Origin: an uncultured Clostridium sp.
GTDB taxonomy: Bacteria; Bacillota; Clostridia; Christensenellales; Borkfalkiaceae
DNA: 52,620 nt
Assembly (NCBI GenBank): GCA_900555925.1
Contig: USMU01000003.1
Location: 1-52,620, forward strand
Reading direction: 5' to 3'
A program made the position numbers and the translations under genes. Positions 23,641 through 33,078 of this stretch are shown here, in pieces; position 1 is the stretch's first letter, and each line of letters starts with the position of its first letter. The notes below the pieces were generated by a model, which saw only the letters and a list, made by a program, of their open reading frames with translations, had not been told where the DNA came from and made no database searches.

Positions 23641-24330
23641 TTCGGAGGTGTAAGGTGGGAACGGATAATGCGAGTTTAGACATTTATTCGGGGCAAATAA
23701 AGTCGCCAACAGCAACTTGGATTTTATCAATAGGAGTTTGGCATTTAGGAGCAACAAGAGACGCGGCGTTGAAATTTCCCTTTGGGCAAACAGGAAGCAT
23801 ATCCTTAATGGCGGAGCCAGATTTGCCAAACACGTCGAGAAATACATTATCGAACTTAAAGACGGTAAGGCTATTCTGAGCACGGTTCTTCTCACCGACA
23901 GAGATATTGGTAAACTTGTAGCGAACGGGTGAGGTTGCGTAGTTGCCGAACTTCGTAGGACGGAATAAAACTTTCAGAAAAGAGGTCGTGCTTGAAAATC
24001 TCGTCAATCCACTTAGCGCCGCGCTTGTCGATTTTCTTGCCACGGATGACTTTGACGTCCTTGGAGTGAGCAAGGATAACGTTACAAAACTGTTCAAGCA
24101 TGTTGTGAACGTGAAGCCAGTATTTACCGGTGGATTCCATATAAACATCACGACGATTGTTTTCCGAAAACCAAACGGCAAGCAAACACGGGTCATTCTT
24201 AAAAGAGGAAAAACGGCGAGATCTGTAAGAAGTAACACCGTTAGGATCGATGGAAGCAATGCAGGCAACAACGAAAGACTTGTGGATATCTATACCGCAA
24301 CAGATGGAGTAACCGATTTTAAGAAATAAA
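23640..24330 (-). pseudogene. IS110-family transposase remnant
   Basis: On the minus strand the N-terminal RuvC-like domain is readable: GIDIHKSFVVACIASIDPNG, MESTGKYWLHVHNMLEQF, KVIRGKKIDKRGAKWIDEIF, SFIPSYEVRQLRNLTR. Here a two-base loss near 23,920 shifts the frame, and the protein continues as VRYKFTNISVGEKNRAQNSL and VFLDVFGKSGSAI, then CQTPIDKIQVAVGDFICPE and an in-frame TAA where a Gln is expected. Homology fades about 13 residues later. The last catalytic Asp of the DEDD set appears changed (KRG for KKD) and the C-terminal serine domain is missing. No ATG is found. The element is dead. Confidence 0.8.
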
Positions 24331-24826
24331 CAGTACCTTTACGACAAAAAAGAATATGAACAACCGACATTGACTGAATTGCGCGAGCAACTACGAGTAA
24401 CATCGTTACAAGATAGGGGTTCCGTGCTTAAAAGGAACACTTATTTGTGCTTGAAAGCGCGATTCGGCACACATAGGAATAAAGTCAACGGAAAACCTCC
24501 AGTTTACCTTCACGTGCTGTGTAGGATAGGAGGTCGACCGTCCGTAGACTTGTACGACAAAAATAAAATACCTACGAGCCGTACAAATTGTTTCATTACT
24601 TTTTGTGCCTTTGAACAGTTTTTCCAAAATGATTCTCTTCAACTGTCCGTAATCTGTTCTACGCCGAAAAAACTTTGATTCCGTTTTTCTTCAACGTCTT
24701 CTGTTTGTTCTTTCGCCTCGGAAAAATTGTTCTACCCACGTTTTGTAAATTTATAAATCCAACGAACATAGAAGACTTTCTTTCAGACAAAAATAACGCC
24801 AGTTTCCCCATTCTTTCGGTTCGATA
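24331..24826. other. Non-coding region upstream of the IS110 remnant
   Basis: About 500 bases with no supported gene; short ORFs on both strands lack RBS and recognisable content. In IS110 elements the non-coding end next to the transposase start encodes the bridge RNA, so part of this stretch may be such a leftover, but I see no clear fold. Confidence 0.35.
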
Positions 24827-24847
24827 CGACTCCGCCCGGGGTCACCA
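24827..24847 (+). repeat. tRNA 3'-end scar (attachment-site candidate)
   Basis: The 21 nt run from the T loop to CCA of a tRNA: partial loop CGACT, T-stem 3' strand CCGCC, acceptor 3' strand CGGGGTC, discriminator A, CCA. The upstream bases do not supply a pairing GGCGG or a 5' acceptor GACCCCG, so only the 3' tail is present. A terminator follows 6 nt later, as at the tRNA-Lys fragment. It suggests that a second element once inserted in a tRNA here and then decayed. Confidence 0.45.
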
Positions 24848-24852
24848 AATCC

Positions 24853-24890
24853 AAATAAATCCGAACATTTCTGTTCGGATTTATTTTTTT
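24853..24890 (+). terminator. Rho-independent terminator after the tRNA scar
   Basis: A perfect 15-bp stem (AAATAAATCCGAACA / TGTTCGGATTTATTT) with a TTTC loop and a T-tail. On the minus strand the A/T arms also give a T-rich tail, so it may stop the methyltransferase transcript too. Confidence 0.8.
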
Positions 24891-24979
24891 CTTTTCATAC
24901 CTTTTGAATCCATGCTTAAAAATTCCTCTCACCTCTCCCTATTTTATCGTTCCTGCTATGAAACTTTTCCACCGATATT

Positions 24980-25513
24980 CTATAAGGCTGTCCCCTTTTT
25001 TGGTATATATAAATTTCCCATATCTGCTTTTTCCAATTTCAGCAAAGCAACTTTTCTGTCGATTCCGCCGGCGTATCCCGTTAAACTTCCATTCTCCCCG
25101 ACTACTCTATGGCAGGGAATAATCAAAGAAATGGCATTATGCCCGACGGCACCGCCCACTGCCTGTGCGGAAATCTTTTTCCCCGTTTCTTCAGCCAACT
25201 GTCTTGCCATGCTTCCATATGAACGAGTATTTCCAAACGGAATGGTCAGCATAATTTCCCACACTCGTTTTCTGAACGGCGACAAACCGCTCATATCGAG
25301 AGGCGGAGTAAAATTCGGAAGTTTTCCCGAAAAGTATATATCCAGCCACTTTTCCGTTTGTTCAAAAACGGGCAACGTTTTTTCTTCCGACTCCCCACGC
25401 ATGCGGGCGGCGAAATATTTCTGACCGTCAAACCATAAGCCGAGCAACTTGTCCCCATTACTCGCAAGAGTAATTCCTCCCAGCGGAGAACGGTAATGAT
25501 AAATATAACTCAC
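24980..25513 (-). CDS. ogt: Methylated-DNA-protein-cysteine S-methyltransferase
   Basis: A 177-aa protein that removes alkyl groups from O6-alkylguanine in DNA by irreversible transfer to its own cysteine. The active-site motif LIIPCHRVVGENGSLTGYAGG is present (Cys about 144), as is the helix-turn-helix segment FRKRVWEIMLTIPFGNTRSYG. Length is normal for Ogt-type enzymes. The GTG start at 25,513 has GAGGAGACACTC before it. Unrelated to the sugar genes around it. Confidence 0.9.
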   Translation of the reverse strand: MSYIYHYRSPLGGITLASNGDKLLGLWFDGQKYFAARMRGESEEKTLPVFEQTEKWLDIYFSGKLPNFTPPLDMSGLSPFRKRVWEIMLTIPFGNTRSYGSMARQLAEETGKKISAQAVGGAVGHNAISLIIPCHRVVGENGSLTGYAGGIDRKVALLKLEKADMGNLYIPKKGTAL

Positions 25514-25574
25514 GAGTGTCTCCTCAATAGAAATCGTTGAAATCGCTCACAAAAACAATACGAATTTTGTATTC

Positions 25575-26612
25575 TTAGTTCATCGATACAGCCACTTTCA
25601 TAACCCCGTCCCGCTTGTTTTCAAATAAGTCGTAAGCCCGATCGATTTCGCTCAACAGATAAGTATGCGTAATGAGCGGAGCTGTATCGATTTTTCCTTC
25701 TTCTATGAGCTGCAAAATTTCCCCGCAGTCGCAGCCGTCTACGCCGCCCGTCTTAAACGTCAGATTTTTTCCGTACATATCGGGAAGAGGTAAAATCTGC
25801 GGGCCGTCATATAGCGCCACGATCGTCACCACGGCGTTCGGGCGTGCGCACTCCCACGCCAGCCGAAAAGTTTCGTCCGTTCCCGCGACTTCAAAAACGA
25901 CGTCCGCACCGCCGTGCGAACTATACTTTTGCACACATTCTTTCACTTCATTGGGAGTGACCGTCAAAACGTCGGGATAATGTCGATTGACGAATGTAAT
26001 GCGCATTTCGTCCTTTTCGCAGACAATGATTTTTTTCGGATTTTTCAGCTTTGCACAGAGAAGCGTGCATATTCCCGTCGGTCCCGCTCCGAGAATCAGA
26101 ACCGTATCCCCTTGGGAAATCCCCGAAATTTTTGCAGCCCAAAATCCCGTAGCTAATATGTCGCCCACAAACAAAGCCTGTCTGTCCGTTACGGTCTCGG
26201 GAATTTTATTTAACCCCGTGTCGGCGAACGGTACGCGAACATACTCCGCCTGTCCCCCGTCGATACGGCAACCGAGCGCCCAACCGCCGTTTTTATCCGT
26301 ACAATTGTTCACATATCCATGCTTACAGAAAAAACATTCGCCGCAAAAAGTCTCCACATTGACCGTTACGCGATCCCCGGGGCGCACATTTTTGACTGAC
26401 GCGCCTACCCTTTCCACCACGCCTACCATTTCGTGCCCCACGGTAATTCCCGGAACTGCGCGCGGCACGCTGCCGTGTTTGATATGCAAATCGCTCGTAC
26501 AGATGCTCGCCAGCGTCACCCGAACAATGGCGTCCCGCTCGTCTTGAAGGGCAGGAACAGCTTTTTCCGTAAGACAAAATTTCCCTTTTTTAAGATAGGT
26601 ATAGGCTAACAT
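25575..26612 (-). CDS. Zinc-dependent alcohol dehydrogenase (MDR family)
   Basis: A 345-aa protein. Catalytic zinc residues in SICTSDLHIKHG and GHEMVG; structural zinc cysteines in FCGECFFCKHGYVNNC; the NAD-binding loop is ILGAGPTGICTLLCA. Closest in style to threonine/sorbitol dehydrogenase-type enzymes that oxidise secondary alcohols of polyols. RBS GGGAG. It could act on sugar alcohols from the nearby polysaccharide locus, but the substrate is not deducible. It lies 34 nt after the phase-variable gene on the same strand. Confidence 0.85.
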   Translation of the reverse strand: MLAYTYLKKGKFCLTEKAVPALQDERDAIVRVTLASICTSDLHIKHGSVPRAVPGITVGHEMVGVVERVGASVKNVRPGDRVTVNVETFCGECFFCKHGYVNNCTDKNGGWALGCRIDGGQAEYVRVPFADTGLNKIPETVTDRQALFVGDILATGFWAAKISGISQGDTVLILGAGPTGICTLLCAKLKNPKKIIVCEKDEMRITFVNRHYPDVLTVTPNEVKECVQKYSSHGGADVVFEVAGTDETFRLAWECARPNAVVTIVALYDGPQILPLPDMYGKNLTFKTGGVDGCDCGEILQLIEEGKIDTAPLITHTYLLSEIDRAYDLFENKRDGVMKVAVSMN

Positions 26613-26646
26613 AAAATCTCCCGTACGCCGTTTAACGAAACGACGT

Positions 26647-28151
26647 TCATTCCTCCTTTAATATTTGAAGGTAATCACGCCACTCGTGAGTAACCTCGTC
26701 GAACGTTTTTCCTTCTATCAAAATATCCAAATCTGCATTTAATTTCGCTATATACTCCTCACCGTAAGTCAAGGCGATATAGCGCAGACGACTAAGGTCT
26801 TGTAACATGTTGATAAAACTTTTTCCTTCCTCTGTATACAGGGCTGAAAAACAATCGGCATAAAGCCAAAAGTTAAAGGTTTCGGCCGAAGCGGGGGTTA
26901 TGCTCTTTTTATTATACAGCTTCAATGTTTCGAGATAACTTTCCTTTTCCTTCACTTTTTCGGAATACGGATAAGAGGCTTGAACTGTAAGTAGGTAGTA
27001 ATGCGCCAGCTTAGCATATTCGGATTTATCCGCCCGCGATTGGCAAATCGTATACGAAAGAAAACCTTCTTCTCCGATATGCGAAAATACATGATAGATA
27101 TAGCAGAACGAAAACCCTCCGACTGAATACAGGCGGATATAATTCTCGCGCGCCGTCCTTCTCGACTCTCCCGTTCTCCCCGTCGATTTTTTTCCGTCGT
27201 CCAAATAGATATTTATATCGTACATATTATACACGTTAAAAAGCTCGTCGGCGTCCCTTTGCACTCGGCAGTTATCTTCCAGCCAATCGCACAAATCGTC
27301 ATACGCCGTCGTGAAATCTTCCTCGGGCAAAATCAAATCCCGATATTCTTTATTGATATAATAAGTAAAGCGATCCTGTAAAACTTTATATTCATATTGA
27401 GACGAATAGGGAGAAAATTCGTAATCAGGCAAAGAAATGCGGTATTCTTCCTCCAAGTAATCGTTTAACTGCTCTTTCGTCAAATCCGTCAGCTGCGTTT
27501 CCGTTCTCCCGCCGTCCAACCAATCCTTTACGAGCGTATAGGAAAAATTCCACGCAAACTCTCTTTCCTTAGGCCCCATATTGTTTTGTTCGTACAAAGG
27601 AAATTGCAGGTCCGTAAGGCACCCCGCCCCCGCAATGCTCGTCTTTATCAGAAGGGAATAATCCCCCTTATCTAACCAATGCGCGGAAAGCCCCGCATAA
27701 ATTCCGTACGGGAGCTCTTCGTTTTCGGATACCGCATTCAAAACCCAAGCCAAACCTTCTTCCTCCGAAATTCCCGAAGAAAAAGAAACTACCGTCCCCT
27801 CGCTTTTTGTCGTTCGGTAATTACAAATAATCTCGTCGCTGAGATAATAAGTAATGAACTCGTCTAACCCTTTTTCCCCTAACAAAAAAGAATATTTATC
27901 CAGCCGCTCTATCCATTTATCCGTTATCTCCGCATCGTTCAAAGATTCGTCAAAATAGGCTGTATACCTGCCCCCCCCCCGACATACTTTTTGGTATAGT
28001 CGATACGGTGCAGCGTATAATTTTGCTCGCAGCTATTGACCGAACAGTTTTCGAGCACATATTTTGCATGATAACAGGACGCGCCCGGGATTAAAAATAC
28101 TCCGCCGAACATTGCGGCGAGCGACGCACACATCAGTTTTTGCAGCTTCAT
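26647..28151 (-). pseudogene. Secreted-protein gene split at a 10-G tract (phase-variable or frameshifted)
   Basis: The start (28,151, RBS GGGAGGAAG) gives a signal peptide, MKLQKLMCASLAAMFGGVFL, then HAKYVLENCSVNSCEQNYTL and YTKKYVGGG, where a run of ten G (27980-27971) throws the frame into a stop at 27,939. The following frame continues seamlessly as RYTAYFDESLNDAEITDKWI and runs to 26,647. One more G (or two fewer) would give a single 501-aa exported protein. The mature part is acidic, Tyr-rich and helical; no family is recognised. Homopolymer tracts of this kind cause slipped-strand phase variation; a sequencing error is the plain alternative. The gene has its own strong promoter. Confidence 0.7.
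27971..27980 (-). repeat. Poly(G)10 tract inside the coding region
   Basis: Ten consecutive C on the plus strand (G on the coding strand) at codon 60 of the split secreted-protein gene. It is the only homopolymer of this length I see in the coding parts of the window. Frame is off at 10 and would be on at 8 or 11. Confidence 0.85.
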
Positions 28152-28181
28152 TTTCTATCTTCCTCCCGTATTTTTGAGTTT

Positions 28182-28210
28182 ATTATACCAAATTATTTAT
28201 ATTATGTCAA
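28182..28210 (-). promoter_or_regulatory. Consensus promoter of the poly(G) gene
   Basis: Minus strand TTGACA (28210-28205), 17-nt spacer, TATAAT (28187-28182). Both hexamers are perfect, so the split gene is set up for strong expression. Confidence 0.75.
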
Positions 28211-28252
28211 TATCTTGAAACAAAATGAATTTTTATTTATTCTTTGAAAATT

Positions 28253-28281
28253 CCCGCCCGAATGCTTATCGTTCGGGCGGG
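28253..28281 (-). terminator. Hairpin ending the long polysaccharide operon
   Basis: A 10-bp GC-rich stem (CCCGCCCGAA / TTCGGGCGGG) with a 9-nt loop, 40 bases past the GH36 stop. The minus-strand tail is AATTTTC, so termination may be moderate. It separates the long operon from the promoter of the poly(G) gene. Confidence 0.6.
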
Positions 28282-28320
28282 GATAAATTTTTAAGAGTAT
28301 TTTTTGAAAATGTTTCCCGC

Positions 28321-30246
28321 TTAAAATTGTAACTGAAACAATCTTCCCATATAAGGTTTTTCCAAGGTTACTTTTATCGTGTCCCCGCAAACAGCTTCCT
28401 CTTTCGCTTTTTGTGGATAGAGCCGCACGGCACTTTTCGCACGCACAGGCACGACGATTTCTTCTTCACCTTCCTGACGCCAGACAAACAACAACCCCTT
28501 TGCACTTCCTTCTTCTCGGTACAAAATTACCACGGCTTTCTCTTTTTCCCAAATTCGAACAAATCCGTTCGGAAATGTCGGATACGATCGTGCCGTAATC
28601 CCGCGGATACGTTTATAACACTCCACTCCTTCCATAATCAAGTCCTTTCCAAATGACGTCGCTTTATCGATTCTTCCGGAAAGATATAATACTCCGCTCA
28701 TTCCCACAAGCATCGTATAAACAATGCTCTCCTCATCCCACTTCTGTGCGTCAATTTCCTTTCCCCCGTAAAATTCGTCATATAAATGCGGATAAGGATA
28801 TGCCCACATCCCCGCTTTTTCGGGCGGGATATGCGCCAACGCTCCTTGGGCTATGGACGGATAATTTGACGCTATTTCCTGGTCTGAGGTACTTTGAATA
28901 TCAAAAATCCGCAGCATGCCGTAATCCGCACGCATTCCTCCCGAACCACAGTTTTCCAGCATCAGGTCGGGAAATTCCTCGCGCAATTCCGCATAGAATT
29001 TCCGAACCGCACGCGTATATTCCACTCCCTCAAAACCGCTGTTCCCGATACAGTCGTTATAGTCGTTTTTTATGAACCGTATCCCCGCACGATAATAAAA
29101 CCTCACTTTTTCCTTCATGTATTTACAGACTTCGGGATTGCGAAAATCCAAAAACACTCGGGCTCCTCCTCCCACCCGAACTCCGTTTCTCTTCAAAAAC
29201 CAACTGTCGTCTTTTTGATAAATTTCCGAGTTTTCTCCCGCCACTTCCATTTCCAGCCAAAGCCCCGGTATCATTCCCTTTTCCCGTATCTTCTCTATCA
29301 CCTTAAAAAATCCCTGCTCCCCGAATAAGGTCTTTGAATAATTCCAATCTCCCAGCTTATTGGTACGGCTTTCTTCCGCTTCATATTGCCATCCGTCGTC
29401 TATACAGAACACCTCCGCCCCGACGGACGCCGCCGCTTCGATCAGCGGATACGTCTTTTCCGAACACGGCCGTGCCCAAAGACAATTCATGTAATCGTTG
29501 AATACCACGGGATAAGGAACTCCTCCCCCCTTCGCTCGCTTTTCCGCCGTGAGTACCTTTATCGCCTCTTCCAGTCCGCCTCTCACCTTGCCTGACAAAA
29601 CCCGCGGTGTATCATATGTTTCATTTTCTGATAACTCCTTTACCGTTCCCAAATATCTTCCATCTATTTCTGCCGCGGAAATATATGCACAATTCCCCCG
29701 CACTCCCACTTCGATCCGCCAATTCGACGTAGGCTCGAAGGAAAGGAACAGCGTCTCACCGCTTCGTTTATTTTCTATCGCAATAAAGGGAATATACCTA
29801 CACGTCGTATAAGAGCCCCATGACTCAATAGAAAAACTCTTTACTATCGGATGTACGGAAACGGGCACTAATTCCACCTCTTCAAAGCTACGGCTGTGGT
29901 ATTGAAATTCACTTTGCCAACAGCTCGAAAAATAATGAATCACCGTTTCCCGCGGACAATCCCGAAAGATTTCCATGGATACTTGTCGCGAAAAATGCGA
30001 TATGGTAACAGGCTTCTTCCCTTTGTTTTTTATTTGAAGCCTGTCGCTTTGTACATTTTCAACCGAATGAGTGTCGTGATCATTTATTACGGAAATGACG
30101 AGCCCCGTCTTTTCATGTCTCCATTCCCGTCCGTCCGAAGTCGTACACGCCGACGTCTGCGCACTGTTCGTGAGACTTTCCGCCGCGCTGTGCCCTGCTT
30201 CAAAGCCTTCTATTCCCAGATAAAAAGGCCGTTCCTTTTCTTTCAT
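28321..30246 (-). CDS. GH36-type alpha-galactosidase, cytoplasmic
   Basis: A 641-aa protein without a signal peptide. N-terminal beta-sandwich (1-240) and (beta/alpha)8 barrel. Catalytic motifs fit clan GH-D: FIKNDYNDCIGN (nucleophile Asp about 397) and CGSGGMRADYGML, then DIQSTSDQEIASN (acid/base Asp about 455). Also FCIDDGWQYEAEE and GLWLEMEVAGENS, typical of GH36. Slightly short for the family (about 700). It should hydrolyse alpha-galactosides imported by the ABC system. Last gene of the operon; RBS AGAGGAGAG. Confidence 0.85.
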   Translation of the reverse strand: MKEKERPFYLGIEGFEAGHSAAESLTNSAQTSACTTSDGREWRHEKTGLVISVINDHDTHSVENVQSDRLQIKNKGKKPVTISHFSRQVSMEIFRDCPRETVIHYFSSCWQSEFQYHSRSFEEVELVPVSVHPIVKSFSIESWGSYTTCRYIPFIAIENKRSGETLFLSFEPTSNWRIEVGVRGNCAYISAAEIDGRYLGTVKELSENETYDTPRVLSGKVRGGLEEAIKVLTAEKRAKGGGVPYPVVFNDYMNCLWARPCSEKTYPLIEAAASVGAEVFCIDDGWQYEAEESRTNKLGDWNYSKTLFGEQGFFKVIEKIREKGMIPGLWLEMEVAGENSEIYQKDDSWFLKRNGVRVGGGARVFLDFRNPEVCKYMKEKVRFYYRAGIRFIKNDYNDCIGNSGFEGVEYTRAVRKFYAELREEFPDLMLENCGSGGMRADYGMLRIFDIQSTSDQEIASNYPSIAQGALAHIPPEKAGMWAYPYPHLYDEFYGGKEIDAQKWDEESIVYTMLVGMSGVLYLSGRIDKATSFGKDLIMEGVECYKRIRGITARSYPTFPNGFVRIWEKEKAVVILYREEGSAKGLLFVWRQEGEEEIVVPVRAKSAVRLYPQKAKEEAVCGDTIKVTLEKPYMGRLFQLQF

Positions 30247-30281
30247 ATTTTTCTCTCCTCTTTCTATAATATAAATTTTTG

Positions 30282-31760
30282 TTATTTTGCTTCCAAAGTC
30301 AACAACGTGACCGTCTGCGCGCGAAAAATGATATTCTCACTTTCTTTTTCTTTCCTCTTGAACAGGCGGACGGTATCGGGCGCTTCTGCCGTATTTTTCG
30401 CTTCCAAGTCTTTCGAACCGAATTCTTCGCGGGAAACGGGATGAACAGAAGAAAACCCGCCGAAATTAAATTTTACCCGTATATCCCTATCGGAAGAATT
30501 GACATAATACAAGCGCAACTTCTTTTGTTCTTCGTCGTAAGCCACACAACCGTGCAATGTTTCCGCATCCCCGTAAACTTCCGAATGACGGACGGGCACC
30601 CCTGATTTCATTTGACGCAGCACCCGTCCCCGCATGGAATTTGACGCCATGGCAAACGGATAGAAAATCGTCTGACGGAAAGAGTTCTCTCCCTCTGTCC
30701 GGACGGGGCCGAGTACATTGACGAGCTGTGCGAGGCAGGCAATTCCCACGCGGCTGCATTTATTCATTAATGATGTGAGCAACTGTCCCACGACAAGAGC
30801 ATCACATACCGAATAACGGTTTTCAGCTCGCGCCGCGCGTACCTGCCATAAAGTATCGTCATTCGCTCCCTTTTCGCCCTGTGTAAGGACGTTCCATTCG
30901 TCGAAAGAAAGTTTCAACGTTTTGTCCGACTTTTTGACAGCGCGGACGTAATCGCAGGTCGCGGCAATATCGTCGATATACCGCTCAAAATCGAGATAGG
31001 ATGCAAAAAAATCATCGTTTGTACCCGTATGCCGCCCGTAATACTGATGCAGAGAAATAAAATCCACAAAGTCATAGAGGTGCTCCAAAACGATTCTATC
31101 CCACTCGGGGCAGGTTTTCATGGCATGGGCACTGCTTCCGCAGGCAATCAAGCGAATAGAAGGGTCGACGCGTTTCATCAGCTTCGCGGCTTCCACCACC
31201 TTCCGCGCATATTCTTCCGCCGTCATATGGCAGATCTGCCAATCCCCGTCCATCTCGTTTCCGAGACACCAATAGCGGATTTTAAGGGGTTCTTTCCGTC
31301 CGTCCTCGACTCTTCTGTCCGACCAATAGCTTCCCGGTACAGCGTTACAATATTCGACAAGCTCTGCGGCTTCCTGCGCCGTACCCGTACCGAGATTGAC
31401 GCACATCATGATTTCCGTCCCCGCGCGTTCCGCCCAATCGGCAAATTCGAGAACGCCGACTTCGTTGGGTTCGAGCTGCCGCCACGCGAGATTGAGCTTT
31501 TTCGGGCGTTTTTCTTTGGGACCGATACCGTCTTTCCAACAATACCCCGAAACAAAATTTCCGCCCGGATAACGAACGATAGGGACCTTTAATTCCCGAA
31601 CGAGAGAAAGGACGTCCTCTCTCCATACGCCTTTCGTCTCGTCATAAATTCCGCCGTAAATGCACCGCCCCATATGCTCCGCAAACGAACCGAACAATAA
31701 AGGGGAAATTTCCCCGTCCGAAAAATCCTTATCGATTTTAATTTCTACGTTGTCAATCAT
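30282..31760 (-). CDS. abfA: GH51 alpha-L-arabinofuranosidase, cytoplasmic
   Basis: A 492-aa protein. Motifs of GH51 are clear: LLFGSFAEHMGRCIYGGIYD near the N-terminus, WCLGNEMDGDWQ (acid/base Glu) and LSFDEWNV (nucleophile Glu), with the C-terminal beta domain. No signal peptide, so it acts on imported arabino-oligosaccharides such as arabinan side chains of pectin. The start at 31,760 follows TTTTTTGGAGC; the 3' end of the lipoprotein gene overlaps the leader. Normal length for the family. Confidence 0.92.
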   Translation of the reverse strand: MIDNVEIKIDKDFSDGEISPLLFGSFAEHMGRCIYGGIYDETKGVWREDVLSLVRELKVPIVRYPGGNFVSGYCWKDGIGPKEKRPKKLNLAWRQLEPNEVGVLEFADWAERAGTEIMMCVNLGTGTAQEAAELVEYCNAVPGSYWSDRRVEDGRKEPLKIRYWCLGNEMDGDWQICHMTAEEYARKVVEAAKLMKRVDPSIRLIACGSSAHAMKTCPEWDRIVLEHLYDFVDFISLHQYYGRHTGTNDDFFASYLDFERYIDDIAATCDYVRAVKKSDKTLKLSFDEWNVLTQGEKGANDDTLWQVRAARAENRYSVCDALVVGQLLTSLMNKCSRVGIACLAQLVNVLGPVRTEGENSFRQTIFYPFAMASNSMRGRVLRQMKSGVPVRHSEVYGDAETLHGCVAYDEEQKKLRLYYVNSSDRDIRVKFNFGGFSSVHPVSREEFGSKDLEAKNTAEAPDTVRLFKRKEKESENIIFRAQTVTLLTLEAK

Positions 31761-31777
31761 GTTTGCTCCAAAAAATT

Positions 31778-33064
31778 TCAAAGAATTGTCTGCAATAAAA
31801 ATTGTGCGTACAGTCTGGACATATAATCCGTGGGATGATTCAGGTTATCCGCGATAAGATCTTCCAGATACTTTCTCTCCAAAACCGAGGCCTGCGCCGT
31901 ATGAACGTCTGCAAGAGCAAGATTTTCATATTCCGTTTCCAATTCCGAGAGAACCTCGACATATTCCGCGAGATCGCGTACCCGCAGGTTTCGCGTATCG
32001 CCCGGCTTGTTGCGCCGTATTTTATGATTGATTTCCATACTGGAAACAACGACGACGGAAACATCGGGATTCGCCTCTCGGAAATAATCGATCAGCGCTC
32101 CGATATGAAGTTTGAAAAGCTCACCCGAACGATCGGCCGCGGAATCGTTTGCACCCAGTGCAATAAAAACAATATCCGCCATTCCCTTCTTCCGTTCCAT
32201 AAGAGCATAGCGTTCCCTCGCCTTGTTCACGATATTGGGATTGATTTGCTCAAAACGTCCGTCGATGACGTTCATAAATTCAAGGGAATCTATTCCGCCT
32301 ACCGAACAATTCGCAAGGTTGACGCTTGCGCCCGTGTACAATTCTATTCCCTTCGCCGTTAATTCGACGAGATTGAGAAAATTTCCCGACCCGCCGGCGC
32401 CTTCCCCAATGCTGTCTCCTACATACAACATTTCTACCGTATTTCCGGGTTTCGCTGTTTCTGTAAAATGCGGAAGCCTGTCGGCCTTGGAGGGAACGAT
32501 ATTGCCGTCATAAACTTCCGTACGGATATAGGTGACGACATATCTGTATTTATACAGCACTGTTTTATCCGTCGTCACTGCCCTGCCCTCGTCCTCTCCC
32601 GCCTTATCGTTATACAGCCAATCGGAGGGAGCGCCTTCGGGAAGAAAAAATTCGCTGTCGGGAATGGCTTTCATCGATGACGTTTCGGGGATAATCAGCT
32701 TTCCGTCCTCTATGGTATAATCCTTTTCCTCTTCGTACAGCGTCTTCAAATCGTTGCTGCGCACTTCGAGGACATGTGCGACGGGAAACATCAATTTTAC
32801 GGGCAAAATACCGCCTTGTCCGTCCTCCCGAAGCAAAAAGCCTTCGTTATATTCGATCTGCTGTCCGTAAAAAGGCGCCGTAAATTGTCGGACGTCGTTT
32901 TTCCCGATCAAGTCTTCTGCGGGAGTTTCCGACAAAATCTCCTCTACCGTTTTCATCTCCGTGAGATTGCCTCCTTGTTGTTTTCCTTCATTACCGCCGC
33001 AACCGGCCGGCACGGCTCCGAACAAGACCGCGAACACACAGGCGATAATCCGTTTTTTTCTCAT
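31778..33064 (-). CDS. SGNH/GDSL-type esterase lipoprotein
   Basis: A 428-aa protein with lipobox VPAGC after a signal peptide (MRKKRIIACVFAVLFGAVPA). A 190-residue beta-rich N-terminal domain precedes the SGNH hydrolase domain: block I MLYVGDSIGEGAGG (Ser), block II ANCSVGGIDS (Gly), block III FIALGANDSA (Asn), block V DNLNHPTDYMSRLY (Asp/His). Two-domain esterases of this form are acetyl esterases acting on polysaccharides (CE2-like layout). Lipid-anchored on the outside of the membrane, it would remove acetyl groups before import. RBS AGGCAGG. Confidence 0.85.
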   Translation of the reverse strand: MRKKRIIACVFAVLFGAVPAGCGGNEGKQQGGNLTEMKTVEEILSETPAEDLIGKNDVRQFTAPFYGQQIEYNEGFLLREDGQGGILPVKLMFPVAHVLEVRSNDLKTLYEEEKDYTIEDGKLIIPETSSMKAIPDSEFFLPEGAPSDWLYNDKAGEDEGRAVTTDKTVLYKYRYVVTYIRTEVYDGNIVPSKADRLPHFTETAKPGNTVEMLYVGDSIGEGAGGSGNFLNLVELTAKGIELYTGASVNLANCSVGGIDSLEFMNVIDGRFEQINPNIVNKARERYALMERKKGMADIVFIALGANDSAADRSGELFKLHIGALIDYFREANPDVSVVVVSSMEINHKIRRNKPGDTRNLRVRDLAEYVEVLSELETEYENLALADVHTAQASVLERKYLEDLIADNLNHPTDYMSRLYAQFLLQTIL

Positions 33065-33078
33065 ATTTTTTCCTGCCT

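Noticed and set aside
23684..24271. A single intact 195-aa protein on the minus strand
   Set aside because: Only its C-terminal half is IS110 sequence; the N-terminal half is out of frame with the transposase. The frameshifted pseudogene explains it.
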